A stretch of DNA of 64,000 bases, from positions 1,488,001-1,552,000 of the forward strand of contig NZ_CP119677.1 of assembly GCF_029318685.1 (NCBI RefSeq), given 5' to 3'. The notes below the pieces were generated by a model. The model was given only the letters and a program-made list of their open reading frames with translations, did not search any database and was not told the origin of the DNA. Made by a program: the position numbers and the translations under genes. The number at the start of each line of letters is the position of its first letter. The first letter of the stretch is position 1. This DNA comes from Ruminiclostridium papyrosolvens DSM 2782 (GTDB taxonomy: Bacteria > Bacillota > Clostridia > Acetivibrionales > DSM-1351). This document shows, in pieces, positions 17,527 through 26,879 of this stretch.

Positions 17527-18687
17527 TACTCTCATTTTTTTCAAAAAATACAGAGCTATGATTTGTGCACAGCCTATAAACAGCAAAAAATAGTTAAGGC
17601 TTCGGTCATATTTTACAAACCACAGCAAACCTATGAGTATCAGCAGACTTACTACTCTGCCCATATTTAGAATAATCTCTTTATTGATAATATATTCAAG
17701 CCGCAAATCCTCCTGATGCTGAAGACTTATAATGTTGAAGCCGGCAGAAGAAAAAGGAACCATAAAAAAGGGCAGAAATGCAGAGTCCATTATTATAAAT
17801 AACAGCAGAGTTCCGTAACTGATATTGACAACCAATCCCCATACTGCCAAAAACATTAAACCGGCCCCTGCCAGCATTGACTTTAACCTTGATTTTGGCT
17901 TAACCAGCTTTTGCTCAATCACAAAAGCTACCGATGAAATAAGTGAGCCAATAAGTGAAAAAGTACCCACAGACCATTCACTGCCTGTAGTTTTAAAAAC
18001 CAGTACAAATATTAGGAAACCTATAATAACATCTCTAAAGCCCCACGTGAACAGGCCCTTTCTTAAAAAGCTCCAATCGTGAGAGTTTGTACCGATTATC
18101 TTTTTAAAGTCCATCTTCCTTCCGTAATATTCTGCTTTTAATAAAAAGGATACCAATATCAGTACTACGAATAGCAGTAATGAGATAGAAAAGACAATAG
18201 TGTAGCCCATTCCCAGGACATTTTTATTAATTATATAGGCAGAAGATATTGGTGCAACAGCACCGCAGATTCCTGCAATAGAACCATTGTAACCATTAAA
18301 GGTATCCCTGTTTTCAGTTGATGTAAAATCAAAACTCAGAACATGAAATGCAAGCCAATAAAAACCTGCGGCTACCCCGAATAATATTCCAAATATCAGT
18401 ACAAAATTTGAAATTTTGTCTTGAAATAGAAGAATAAGCCCGAATAAGATAATGAAAAAAAGTATTCCCAACCTTAGTGACCAGATACCATTTTTTCTTT
18501 TGGAAAGCCATCCGGCAAAAATGAAGGTGATGGGGAGGAACATATACTGCATGAGATTATATTCTGCTAAAACTATAAAGTTTTTTGATTCTTTCCACAA
18601 TAAGATATTAAGAAAAACATTTGAAATGCCCATTGCAAGTGTGAAAAGGGCACTTACGGTTAACAACAGCTTAGCCTTTTTCGACAT
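17515..18687 (-). CDS. Major facilitator superfamily transporter
   Basis: A 390-residue inner-membrane protein with about 11-12 hydrophobic segments. It has an MFS-like loop after the second helix ([10 protein letters not shown], in the place of motif A) and resembles the YqgE-like group of uncharacterised Firmicute MFS proteins. The substrate cannot be inferred from sequence. ATG follows GGGAGG. It is convergent with the dynamin-like cluster and separated from the upstream TM2 gene by a terminator, so it is probably independently transcribed. Confidence 0.82.
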   Translation of the reverse strand: MSKKAKLLLTVSALFTLAMGISNVFLNILLWKESKNFIVLAEYNLMQYMFLPITFIFAGWLSKRKNGIWSLRLGILFFIILFGLILLFQDKISNFVLIFGILFGVAAGFYWLAFHVLSFDFTSTENRDTFNGYNGSIAGICGAVAPISSAYIINKNVLGMGYTIVFSISLLLFVVLILVSFLLKAEYYGRKMDFKKIIGTNSHDWSFLRKGLFTWGFRDVIIGFLIFVLVFKTTGSEWSVGTFSLIGSLISSVAFVIEQKLVKPKSRLKSMLAGAGLMFLAVWGLVVNISYGTLLLFIIMDSAFLPFFMVPFSSAGFNIISLQHQEDLRLEYIINKEIILNMGRVVSLLILIGLLWFVKYDRSLNYFLLFIGCAQIIALYFLKKMRVWRM

Positions 18688-18769
18688 TCAAAACCTCCCA
18701 ATCAGTATTTTGAATGTTTTTATTTTATACAAATAAATTAATATAATACCGTATATTTGTATAAAAAGA

Positions 18770-18808
18770 AAAACGGTAATAATCTCTTAATGAGTCATTA
18801 CCGTTTTT
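18770..18808 (-). terminator. Terminator after the TM2/SPFH genes
   Basis: AAAACGGTAAT pairs with ATTACCGTTTT around a 16-base loop; read on the minus strand it is followed by TTTTCTTTTT. It lies just downstream of the TM2 gene stop. Confidence 0.75.
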
Positions 18809-18832
18809 GTATGTATTAACATTTAAATAAAT

Positions 18833-19288
18833 TTATTGAAATCTTACACGATGTTTTACTTGGAAATTATGGTCATTGGAACACAAATAAACAATACCTT
18901 CGATAAAAGCAATAAAACTTGGAATAAAGGTCCAGCAGAACAACATATAAAGTATACCTTTACCTATTTTGCCCATGTAAAACTTGTGAATTCCAAGTCC
19001 ACCTAAAAATATTGCCAAAAGTCCGGCAACAATTTTGTTTTTTATTGGCCAGGAAGGATCTATGCCATTATTTATATTCTGCTGCTGAGCATATTGCTGT
19101 TGTGCAACACGCTGTTGGTATAGCAGTGCCTCGGCTGCTTGGGGGTCAAACTCCTGCTGTTTAGGAACAGGTCTCTGAGCAGCTGATGGAGCAGAATTTT
19201 GTACGGTCAAAGCTTCACCGCAATATTTACATTCTCTATCACTAAGAGCAGTTGGTGCCCCGCATTGAGGACATTCATTTTGAGCCAT
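18833..19288 (-). CDS. Zinc-ribbon and TM2-domain membrane protein
   Basis: A 151-residue protein with an N-terminal zinc ribbon (CPQCGAP and CKYCGEAL), a Gln/Ala-rich linker (residues about 45-75) and a C-terminal TM2 domain of two helices (KIVAGLLAIFLGGLGIHKFY, then a second helix). The linker looks disordered. TM2 proteins have no settled function, but often sit beside stress or membrane-quality genes. It lies 77 bases downstream of an SPFH/zinc-ribbon gene on the same strand with a shared terminator, so the pair is probably an operon. Confidence 0.85.
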   Translation of the reverse strand: MAQNECPQCGAPTALSDRECKYCGEALTVQNSAPSAAQRPVPKQQEFDPQAAEALLYQQRVAQQQYAQQQNINNGIDPSWPIKNKIVAGLLAIFLGGLGIHKFYMGKIGKGILYMLFCWTFIPSFIAFIEGIVYLCSNDHNFQVKHRVRFQ

Positions 19289-19365
19289 TTTTATACCATC
19301 CTATCTTATTTATTTAATTATACTTTTAAAAAAAATGATATATTACAAAAATTTGATCACACTAA

Positions 19366-20496
19366 TCACAGTTTTTTACCGCATTGTGGGCAAAATTTAG
19401 TGCCTATTGGGATTTCTGTACCGCATTCACAGATCCTGCTTCCCATAGGAGTTCCACATTCAGGACAGAATTTGGGATTGCCGGTTACTAATGCTCCACA
19501 GGAAATACATTTCTTCTTTGGAGTTTCCAACGGCTTTCCACATTCACAGCAAAATTTTGATTTTGCTGAATTTTCAGCACTACAGGAGGGACATGCTAAG
19601 GTTGCAGCATCTGTGGCTGCTTTTGTATTAATGGTGTTATGCATGTCGGAACCCAGAGATGCACCTATTCCAAAACCAACACCTCCTGAAGCAAACACAC
19701 CTGCTACACCTGAATTATTGCCGGCAGCTTGGTCATATACATCAAAAGAACGTTTTGTTACATAACGGTTGTCTCCCATAATTTCGAATTCAGCCTTGCT
19801 TTTTAGAATCTTGTTAATTTCTTCAAAGTCTTCATCGGGGAAATTAATGGATTTTATAATTAAGTTGATTGCAATTAATCCATATTTGGAAAATTCAGGA
19901 GAAATCATTTCAAGGGTGTAATTTGCAATATCATCCAGTCTGGCAGTAATCTCCAATGCAGATATTTTTTGATTTACAATTACATTGGCGATTATGCTTT
20001 TTATCTTCTGAATCAAGATTCCTTTGAAGAAATCTATGACATTGTCAAATTTAATAAAGTCCGCCGGATTCATTACTCCAATCAGTTCACGAAAAAAGGT
20101 TTCATAGTTATCAAGTTTTAAGCCCATCTGGCCAAAAGCACGAACTCTGAGTCTGGTATAATATTTTGGGTCAATTATTTGTACCGGATCAGATGTTCCC
20201 CAGTTGATATCTAGTTTCGTAGTAGTGTTGATATAGAAAATTTCTGCACTGAAAGGGGTTTTTCCTCCAAAAGGCAGATTAACAAAGGCTTTAAGTATTG
20301 GAAGATTTTTAGCATCAAGAGTATAAGTTCCAGGAGAAAATAAATCACAAATCTCTCCGCCTTTAACAAAAACTGCAATTTGTCCTTCACCTACAATAAG
20401 CTGTGTTCCATATACAAGATCTTCGGCCGGATGTTTATAAACAATCCAATCACGGGATCTAAGCCCGTCAAATTTTACTCTATCAATGATAGCCAT
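19366..20496 (-). CDS. SPFH-domain protein with three C-terminal zinc ribbons
   Basis: A 376-residue protein. Residues about 20-245 form an SPFH/band-7-like domain of the YdjI (virion-core-protein-like) type, starting MAIIDRVKFDG and WIVYKHP. A Gly/Ala-rich link follows, then three zinc ribbons: CPSC/CCEC, CISC/CPEC and CEC/CPQC. In Bacillus, YdjI acts with PspA-type proteins in envelope stress. No transmembrane segment is evident, so binding to membrane would be peripheral. ATG at 20496 is chosen because AGGTGAT lies seven bases upstream and the family begins MAIID; GTG 20508 and ATG 20505 overlap the Shine-Dalgarno. Confidence 0.88.
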   Translation of the reverse strand: MAIIDRVKFDGLRSRDWIVYKHPAEDLVYGTQLIVGEGQIAVFVKGGEICDLFSPGTYTLDAKNLPILKAFVNLPFGGKTPFSAEIFYINTTTKLDINWGTSDPVQIIDPKYYTRLRVRAFGQMGLKLDNYETFFRELIGVMNPADFIKFDNVIDFFKGILIQKIKSIIANVIVNQKISALEITARLDDIANYTLEMISPEFSKYGLIAINLIIKSINFPDEDFEEINKILKSKAEFEIMGDNRYVTKRSFDVYDQAAGNNSGVAGVFASGGVGFGIGASLGSDMHNTINTKAATDAATLACPSCSAENSAKSKFCCECGKPLETPKKKCISCGALVTGNPKFCPECGTPMGSRICECGTEIPIGTKFCPQCGKKL

Positions 20497-20528
20497 TTTG
20501 GACATCACCTCACAAAATATTAGTCTTA

Positions 20529-20557
20529 ATTATAGCATAATATACCATACAAATCAA
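20529..20557 (-). promoter_or_regulatory. Promoter of the SPFH gene
   Basis: On the minus strand, TTGATT (20557-20552) and TATAAT (20534-20529) are 17 bp apart, about 30 bases before the start codon. A good housekeeping-type match. Confidence 0.6.
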
Positions 20558-20570
20558 ACCCTTGAGGCTG

Positions 20571-21212
20571 TTAATCTGCAGGGTATACTTCAAATTCATT
20601 CTTGTCAAAATCAAGTATGTTTTATTGTTTCATTTTTGATAATTCTCTTGATAAAGCACTTCGGTTTACACACAAAAAGTCTGCAAGTTCGTCACGTGAA
20701 AAAGGAATCCTGAATCTGTTTTTCCCTGTTCTCTGCACCTGCATATAGAAATAGGCCATGAGCTTTTCACGGGTCGACCTCTGAGAGAGAATCTCTATTT
20801 TGCTATTTAGAAAAATATTTTTTTGTGCAATAAGTGAAAGCATGTTTTCAATAAGCTTGGTGTGAAAGCTGCAGGAGGAGGAACAGGTGGTAACAATCCT
20901 GCTAAAGCCGATATACATTACGGTGCAACCGGTAGTAGTGAGAACTGTTACCGGGCTTTTCGCTAACTTTGCACATGAAAAAGCCTCTCCGAACATGTCT
21001 GCCGTACCGATTTCATATACTATATTTCTGTTGCCCATTATATCTTCTTTAACAATCTGGGCAGAACCGGATAAAATTATACCTACAGAGGATACCTTAT
21101 CTCCTGCCAACAGCAGTATATCATTTTTAGTATAAACCTGTTCATAGGATTCAAGGCATTTTAACATATGAAGAATACTTTCATCGCTTATATTTTGAAA
21201 AATTGCAACTTG
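20571..21212 (-). pseudogene. Crp/Fnr-family regulator remnant (HcpR-like), truncated and with in-frame stop
   Basis: The longest intact piece (ATG 21167 to TAA 20622) encodes 181 residues of a cyclic-nucleotide-binding-like sensor domain, including the TTCSSSCSFHTKLI stretch of regulators found beside hcp genes, and the helix-turn-helix RDELADFLCVNRSALSREL. Two defects are visible. After the TAA at 20624-20622 the frame continues as NILDFDKNEFEVYPAD, which matches the expected family C-terminus, so the TAA looks like a nonsense change. Upstream of ATG 21167 the frame reads VAIFQNISDESILH, also family-like, then meets a stop at 21215-21213 without a start codon. Probably non-functional or impaired. 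Confidence 0.72.
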
Positions 21213-22498
21213 TTAATGGAGTTGCAGCACAGGATAACTACGATATGGAAAATCTCTGGAATGCACACGAGGACATCCGTTCACTGAAATCCCTTATTTT
21301 ATTCGGAATCAGAGGAATGGCTGCTTATGCCTACCATGCATTGGTTCTGGGATATTCCGATGATGAGGTTAACGCATTCTTCTACAAGGCACTAAGAGCT
21401 GTAGGCAGCGACATGGCTATTGACGAACTGCTCTCAATTGTTATGGAAACAGGAGAAGTTAATTTAAAGTGTATGGCACTTCTTGATAAGGCAAATACAG
21501 AAACCTATGGAACTCCTGTACCGACTTCCGTACCAATGACTGTTGAAAAAGGTCCATTTATTGTAATTTCAGGTCACGATCTTTATGATTTATATCTTCT
21601 TCTGGAACAAACAAAGGATAAGGGAATAAACATTTACACTCATGGTGAAATGCTTCCTGCACATGCATATCCTAAGCTTAAGGCATACCCTCATTTAAAG
21701 GGCAACTTCGGTACAGCTTGGCAGAATCAACAGAAGGAATTTGACAATCTTCCGGCTCCCGTACTGTTTACAACAAACTGTCTTATGCCTGTAAAACCAA
21801 GCTATAGTGACAGAGTATTTACAACTGAAGTAGTTGCATATCCAGAAATGGTTCATATAGGAGACGAAAAGAACTTTACTCCTGTAATAAACAAGGCGCT
21901 TGAACTTGGAGGATATAAGGAAGATACAAGATTCACAGGCATCAACGGCGGGGATACATTAACCACCGGTTTTGCCAGAGGAACAGTTCTGTCAGTAGTA
22001 GATAAGGTAATTGATGCCGTTAAGGCAGGAGCAATAAAACACTTCTTCTTGGTAGGAGGATGTGACGGTGCAAAGGTTGGAAGAAATTACTACACAGAAT
22101 TTGTTAATAAAACTCCAAAGGATACCGTAATACTGACACTTGCTTGCGGAAAATACCGTTTCAATGACCTTGATATCGGTGAAATAGGCGGACTTCCAAG
22201 AATTATGGATATGGGACAATGTAATGATGCCTACAGTGCAATACAGGTGGCAGCTGCTTTGTCAAACGCTTTTGAGTGTGAAATCAATGAGTTACCTCTC
22301 TCAATGGTGCTTTCCTGGTACGAACAGAAGGCTGTCTGCATACTGCTGACTCTGCTTTCCCTGGGAATTAAGAACATTTACCTTGGGCCTACACTGCCTG
22401 CATTTGTTTCACAAAATGTACTAAATATATTAGTAGAAAAATTCAACATCAGCCCGATTTCTACTCCTGATGAGGACTTGAAAAAAATTCTCGGATAA
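21203..22498 (+). pseudogene. hcp: Hybrid-cluster protein (hydroxylamine reductase) lacking N-terminal Fe-S domain
   Basis: The 431 codons match the C-terminal four fifths of Hcp, a redox enzyme that reduces NO or hydroxylamine. Hybrid-cluster ligands are kept: ISGHDL, THGEMLPAH, TTNCLMP, GGCDGA, LACGKYR, GQCNDAY and the EQKAV glutamate. Hcp proteins are about 530-550 residues and begin with a Cys-rich motif binding a 4Fe-4S cluster; that part, roughly 110-130 residues, is absent. No ribosome binding site precedes the TTG at 21203, and the bases immediately upstream belong to the divergent regulator gene. A 5' deletion is inferred; a short translated product cannot be excluded. Confidence 0.75.
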
Positions 22499-22513
22499 GC
22501 TTAAAGTAAATTT

Positions 22514-22555
22514 TCCCGGCCTTCCTGTAGGCTTAGTGCTATTAGCTGGCCGGGA
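22514..22555 (+). terminator. Hairpin after hcp remnant
   Basis: TCCCGGCC pairs with GGCCGGGA around a 26-base loop, 15 bases after the stop. The following T content is modest (TTCTCCC), so terminator strength is uncertain. Confidence 0.5.
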
Positions 22556-22641
22556 TTCTCCCAATATATATAATTCTGAGGTTCAATCATTTGTGCGCTT
22601 CCAAAAGCTCATAGATGATTGGACTTTTTCTTGCTGTTTGT

Positions 22642-22670
22642 TTTACATATCCCACTAATTTATGTATAAT
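22642..22670 (+). promoter_or_regulatory. Promoter of mscL
   Basis: TTTACA at 22642-22647 and TATAAT at 22665-22670 with a 17-bp spacer, 52 bases before the start codon. Confidence 0.65.
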
Positions 22671-22722
22671 TTTTGTATATACTAATGAAACTAAAATATA
22701 TAAAAATTAAAAGGATGCTTGT

Positions 22723-23142
22723 ATGAGAAAATCGAAATTCATATCTGAATTTAAAGAGTTTATATCAAGAGGAAATGTAGTGGATTTGGCTGTGGGTGTC
22801 ATAATTGGTTCTGCTTTTACAGCCATAGTTAATTCCCTTGTGAATCAAATTATTATGCCTGTTATCGGATATATAATAGGGGGCATAAACTTTTCTGACT
22901 TTAAATGGACTTTAGAAGAGGCAAAGGGAGATGCACCTGAAGTAGCCGTATATTTCGGCTCGTTTATTCAGCAGATAGTTAATTTTCTCATAATTGCTTT
23001 TGTAGTTTTTATGATGGTAAAGCTTATAAATGTGCTGAAACGTAAAAAGGAAGAAGCAGTAGAAGAAATAAAGGAAGAAAAAGCTTCAAAGGAAGAAATA
23101 TTGCTTACGGAAATAAGGGATTTACTTAAAAAACAATTGTAG
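22723..23142 (+). CDS. mscL: Large-conductance mechanosensitive channel
   Basis: MscL opens in response to membrane tension and releases solutes in hypo-osmotic shock. The 139 residues show the N-terminal amphipathic helix ([13 protein letters not shown]), TM1 with [21 protein letters not shown], a periplasmic loop, TM2 ([19 protein letters not shown]) and the C-terminal charged bundle ([13 protein letters not shown]). All canonical positions are present and length is normal. It has its own promoter and AAAGGATG ribosome binding site and stands alone. Confidence 0.96.
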   Translation: MRKSKFISEFKEFISRGNVVDLAVGVIIGSAFTAIVNSLVNQIIMPVIGYIIGGINFSDFKWTLEEAKGDAPEVAVYFGSFIQQIVNFLIIAFVVFMMVKLINVLKRKKEEAVEEIKEEKASKEEILLTEIRDLLKKQL

Positions 23143-23312
23143 ATTTATTTCATACACATAATGAAGATTTTGTTATACTAACGTCAAAATTTATAATTAT
23201 TGTAACTTGAAAGAGCCATAAATAAGTATAATAGGAAAACGGTTAGAATAAAATAATTGCTTAACTCAACTTTTTTATTAGGGGAAAATTCAATAGAATA
23301 TCAATTAGTGTA

Positions 23313-23513
23313 TTAACAATACTTAAAACTAAACCTTTTACTTACTAAGGCACTTTTTATAGGTTCCCAAATATTTATTATAAAAAATACAAGACACCCA
23401 ACTATTATAGTTGCAATATTAAAGTAATAATTGTTTTTCATAATTGCTGATAAAATAAAGAAAAACATTACACAAATCATAAATACATCTTTTATGCCAA
23501 ACTTTTTATTCAT
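23313..23513 (-). CDS. Small two-helix membrane protein
   Basis: A 66-residue hypothetical protein with two predicted transmembrane helices (VFMICVMFFFILSAIM and IATIIVGCLVFFIINIW) and a basic C-terminus. The ATG at 23513 has a weak GGGGAT upstream. No family recognised. The charge pattern around the helices is sensible, but the Shine-Dalgarno is poor and the region is AT-rich, so expression is uncertain. Confidence 0.45.
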   Translation of the reverse strand: MNKKFGIKDVFMICVMFFFILSAIMKNNYYFNIATIIVGCLVFFIINIWEPIKSALVSKRFSFKYC

Positions 23514-23581
23514 ATTAATCCCCATTTTTTACATATATTATAACGGAATTTACTTCATAAGTATATGATTTTTATATAAAA

Positions 23582-23614
23582 AGAGTGCAGCCCCATGACA
23601 TGGGAATGCACTCT
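23582..23614 (-). terminator. Terminator of the CAP-domain gene
   Basis: AGAGTGCA pairs with TGCACTCT around an inner CCCATGTCATGGG-type hairpin; on the minus strand it is followed by TTTTTATA. It lies 22 bases after the stop codon. Confidence 0.8.
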
Positions 23615-23635
23615 CTCCATACTAGCATTAAATTA

Positions 23636-24604
23636 TTATCCTATAAACTGCTGAGTCCAGTACAATCTTCCGCTGGAGTTCTTTGCTACTCCTACACCAA
23701 TCTGTGTAAAGGATGCTTTAAGGATGTTTGCCCTGTGTCCGGGTGAATTCATCCAACCCTTCATTACTTGTTCAGGTGTAGTCTGTCCCATTGCAATGTT
23801 TTCGCCTGCGGTTCTGTAGCTGATACCATATTTCTTCATCATATCAAAGGGTGAACCGTAAGTCGGTGAATTGTGGTCAAAGTAGCCCAGTTTAGCCATG
23901 TCCTGTGATTTGAGGGTTGCTGTTTTATTTACCTGAGCATTCATTGTTAAAGGTTTTAAACCATTTTTTGCTCTTTCTGCATTAACGAGTTCCACAACTC
24001 TTTTCTGGAAAGCTGCATAGTCACCGCTTACAGCAGGTGTTGCAGCAGGCTTTTGAGGAGCCGGCTTGGTAGCTGATGGTTTTGAAGCAGCAGGCTTAGC
24101 TGCTGATGACCCAGACTTCAAAAATGAATTCAATGCAGACTGAATATCTGAATAATTAGTGTTTTTGGCAGTTGAATTATTACAATTCTTTGTATATGCT
24201 ATTGTTTGCAGCTTATCCATAATATCTGCTGATTCGATATTATTATTGGTAGCTGTAGTCGGCTGATTATAGTTGTTTGGGGCTGTAGTTGTATCAACAT
24301 TATTTTTAGTTGGGCAATTTGTTGATTTTGAAGTATTGGCGTTCACGTTGTTAACTGCTGATTTGTTAACTGCCGCTGTATTGGAGTCATTTTTACTTTG
24401 CGCCGTATTTTGTGAAACTTTAGATATAATTGACTCTAGTGCATTGGATGGTGCTTTAGTTGATTGGCTGATATTTGTTTTATCTTGTGCAGCAATACTT
24501 TCTGCTTTTGTTTTTCCAATTGCAAAACCGTTAAAAGCAAAGGCTGATGCGAATATTGCACATGCAGCTACACTTGAAATGACAATAGATGATTTTTTAT
24601 TCAT
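23636..24604 (-). CDS. Secreted CAP/SCP-domain protein (YkwD-like)
   Basis: A 322-residue exported protein: signal peptide (residues 1 to about 30, KKSSIVISSVAACAIFASAFAF), a long low-complexity Asn/Thr/Ser/Ala linker (about 35-195) ending in Pro/Lys/Ala repeats (SKPSATKPAPQKPAATP), and a C-terminal CAP domain of about 125 residues. CAP motifs are ELVNAERAKNGL, DHNSPTYGSPFDMM, AGENIAMG and MNSPGHRANIL. The function of bacterial CAP proteins in this group is unsettled. ATG follows GGAGGT. The 5' untranslated region is unusually long and structured. Confidence 0.9.
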   Translation of the reverse strand: MNKKSSIVISSVAACAIFASAFAFNGFAIGKTKAESIAAQDKTNISQSTKAPSNALESIISKVSQNTAQSKNDSNTAAVNKSAVNNVNANTSKSTNCPTKNNVDTTTAPNNYNQPTTATNNNIESADIMDKLQTIAYTKNCNNSTAKNTNYSDIQSALNSFLKSGSSAAKPAASKPSATKPAPQKPAATPAVSGDYAAFQKRVVELVNAERAKNGLKPLTMNAQVNKTATLKSQDMAKLGYFDHNSPTYGSPFDMMKKYGISYRTAGENIAMGQTTPEQVMKGWMNSPGHRANILKASFTQIGVGVAKNSSGRLYWTQQFIG

Positions 24605-24993
24605 ATCTTACCTCCATTAGTTTAGATTAATTTTACGTTCTTTCCTTCTTCTTGCCTATAATCAGCGTTCTTGCGACGTTGCTTCTGCCAAAAGAATTAT
24701 CAGCGTAATATTCATCAGCCTACCGGGGTATGGACATTATGTTAACACCAGTGTCCCAATGTAACAACCCCCCAATTTCTTACAGTTAGTATTCGCATAT
24801 CTGTTCATCGTAGTGGTACTTAGTCGCAGGCCTTGCACGTAATGGGATTGCCAGACAATGACTCGAGATTGAAACATTTTCAGGTTAGTTAATATTGCTA
24901 TTTTATTTATTGAAATTGGACAAGGTATTGTTTACTTTTAATAAATAAGGGTATTAATATATTCGAAAAATCCACATTGAAAGGTGAGACACT
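24605..24993 (-). other. Intergenic region with GC-richer, possibly structured leader
   Basis: 389 bases without a confident gene. About 24655-24865 is richer in GC than other spacers here and shows long-range complementarity when read on the minus strand: TGCGAC (near 24823) with GTCGCA (near 24675), and a GGGGGTTG/CATACCCC stem enclosing a GGACA...TGTCC hairpin. Near-direct repeats ACGCTGATAAT and ACGCTGATTAT lie near its downstream end. This may be a structured 5' leader of the CAP-domain gene or the remnant of a lost element. No known riboswitch class was recognised. Confidence 0.35.
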
Positions 24994-25812
24994 ATGGAAT
25001 GGTTAAATAATCAAAATCCTATATTATTGGCGCTTTTTGCTACATTAGGAACTTGGGCGCTAACAGCATTGGGAGCCGCAATGGTTTTCTTTTTCAAAGA
25101 AATAAACCAACGCCTGCTTAATACAATGCTTGGTTTTGCAGCGGGTGTAATGATTGCGGCAAGCTTTTGGTCACTGCTCGCACCTGCAATTGAAATGGCA
25201 GAGAAATCATCAAATATACCTGCTTGGCTTGTTGCCGCTCTGGGCTTTCTGGGAGGTGCGGTTTTTCTTTACATGGCCGATAAGATTATTCCTCATATGC
25301 ATTTAAATTCTAAAGATGGGGAAAGCGAGGGAATATCAACAAAGCTCAGGCGAAGCATACTTCTTGTATTTTCAATAACTTTACATAATATACCTGAGGG
25401 ACTAGCGGTAGGAGTGGCTTTCGGGGCTGCGGCAAATGGATTTAACAATATAACTTTATTGTCTGCAATTGCTGTTGCAATGGGAATTGGAATTCAAAAT
25501 TTTCCTGAGGGTGCTGCTGTGTCAATTCCATTACGACGTGAGGGTTTATCACGTACAAAGAGCTTTCTATACGGTCAGGCTTCTGGTCTTGTTGAGCCAA
25601 TTGCAGGTGTTTTGGGTGCAGCACTAGTAATGTATATTCAGCCTATTCTGCCGTACGCACTTGCTTTTGCGGCGGGAGCAATGATATTTGTTGTTGTGGA
25701 AGAACTCATTCCGGAAGCTCAGAGCGGAGGCCACAAAAGCACACATATGGCCACCGCAGGCTGTATTATAGGGTTTACCGTAATGATGATACTGGATGTT
25801 GCCCTTGGATAG
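24994..25812 (+). CDS. ZIP-family divalent metal transporter
   Basis: A 272-residue inner-membrane transporter with eight hydrophobic segments. The two metal-binding signature helices are clear: ITLHNIPEGLAVGVAFG in TM4 and IGIQNFPEGAAVSIPL in TM5, typical of the GufA/ZupT branch, which takes up Zn, Fe or Mn. A short His-bearing loop (HMHLNSKDGES) lies between TM3 and TM4. ATG follows AAAGGTGAG. Metal preference cannot be told from sequence. Confidence 0.92.
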   Translation: MEWLNNQNPILLALFATLGTWALTALGAAMVFFFKEINQRLLNTMLGFAAGVMIAASFWSLLAPAIEMAEKSSNIPAWLVAALGFLGGAVFLYMADKIIPHMHLNSKDGESEGISTKLRRSILLVFSITLHNIPEGLAVGVAFGAAANGFNNITLLSAIAVAMGIGIQNFPEGAAVSIPLRREGLSRTKSFLYGQASGLVEPIAGVLGAALVMYIQPILPYALAFAAGAMIFVVVEELIPEAQSGGHKSTHMATAGCIIGFTVMMILDVALG

Positions 25813-25819
25813 GCATATA

Positions 25820-26668
25820 TCAACCGGCATTCTTCCTTTTTTCCATTGAAGGAGGAATTCCGTAGTATTTCTTATAAAGTTTGCTGAAGTAAAAGGCATC
25901 ATCATAACCTACATTTCTTGCAACGGTTTTAATAGGCATATCTCCTGATATCAGCAGTTCCCGTGCTTTTGTAAGGCGAATCCTTATCAGATGATTTATT
26001 GGAGATTCACCGGTCTCCTCCTTGAATATTTTAGAAATATAAACCGGGCTCAGGTACATATTGTGAGCTATTCTATACAGAGAAATCTGCTTCATATAAT
26101 TTGAGCTCAGATATTCAAGAATGTCATTTACAATATAAGTCTTTTCCGAGGTTTGAATATCAAGCCTTGTTTTTTCAGTTCTTTCCTTACTGGCAGTCAT
26201 CCCCCTGTGCAACAGTGCAGTCAGTTTCATTATGCTGCTTTTAATAAACAGGTCACAGTAAGGCTCGTTTTTTTCCTGTTCGCTTAGTGTTTCATTAATA
26301 CACTTGATTATTTCAGGTTGATGAAGGGGCAAACTAAAAACGGGCTGGGAGGAGGGCTCAATAAGGAAATTTTCAGGAAGTTCCTTAAACTGTAAATTGC
26401 CCAAAGCATAATTAAACTCCTCAATATTAACTCCCTCAGGAATAATCTTTTTATGTTGTACACCGGGGTTTATAATTATAATATTCCCTTTGGTTACTTC
26501 ATATAATTTATCATCTATTATATATGTAAAATATCCCGACAGGATTATTTTTACTTCCGTAAAGTCGTGGGTATGCAGTGTAATATGGCTTTCGGAATTA
26601 GCAAAATTAATAAAAGCATATAACAATGTTGGATTGAAATTTTCAGCACAGATTTGCGGCTTACACAA
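25820..26668 (-). CDS. AraC-family transcriptional regulator with cupin sensor
   Basis: About 282 residues. The N-terminal half is a cupin-like ligand-binding domain (HITLHTHDFTEVKIILSG, IINPGVQHKKIIPEG); the C-terminal 100 residues are two AraC helix-turn-helix motifs (ISLYRIAHNMYLSPVYISKIF and IKTVARNVGYDDAFYFSKLYK). The TTG at 26668 is chosen because AGGGGGTG lies at proper distance; GTG 26677 is the in-frame alternative. It is divergent from the heterodimeric ABC exporter genes, with about 200 bases between, and probably regulates them in response to a small ligand. It converges with the ZIP gene at a seven-base gap. Confidence 0.87.
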   Translation of the reverse strand: MCKPQICAENFNPTLLYAFINFANSESHITLHTHDFTEVKIILSGYFTYIIDDKLYEVTKGNIIIINPGVQHKKIIPEGVNIEEFNYALGNLQFKELPENFLIEPSSQPVFSLPLHQPEIIKCINETLSEQEKNEPYCDLFIKSSIMKLTALLHRGMTASKERTEKTRLDIQTSEKTYIVNDILEYLSSNYMKQISLYRIAHNMYLSPVYISKIFKEETGESPINHLIRIRLTKARELLISGDMPIKTVARNVGYDDAFYFSKLYKKYYGIPPSMEKRKNAG

Positions 26669-26879
26669 AAGAATCACCCCCTGTTATTTACAATATATAT
26701 GTGTAAAGTAATCCTATCTTATCACAAACTAAATTTTATTCCAATCGGCAAACTATGAAAGTTTCTCTATTAATATTGATAAAAATGTACATTACCAGAT
26801 AAAGAATATCCATTCCATAAGAAAACTTATCAATTATAATTAAAAAGGAAAATTACTGGCATTGTGAAAGGGATTTATT

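Noticed and set aside
24660-24760. Short coding-like frame on the minus strand (ADEYYADNSFGRSN...) upstream of the CAP gene
   Set aside because: It lacks a start codon and ribosome binding site and meets a stop directly upstream; other phases are broken too. Kept only as part of the leader region.
24605-24865. c-di-AMP (ydaO-type) riboswitch before the CAP-domain gene
   Set aside because: Characteristic segments such as the CCCGACAGCTAACC-like part were not found on either strand.
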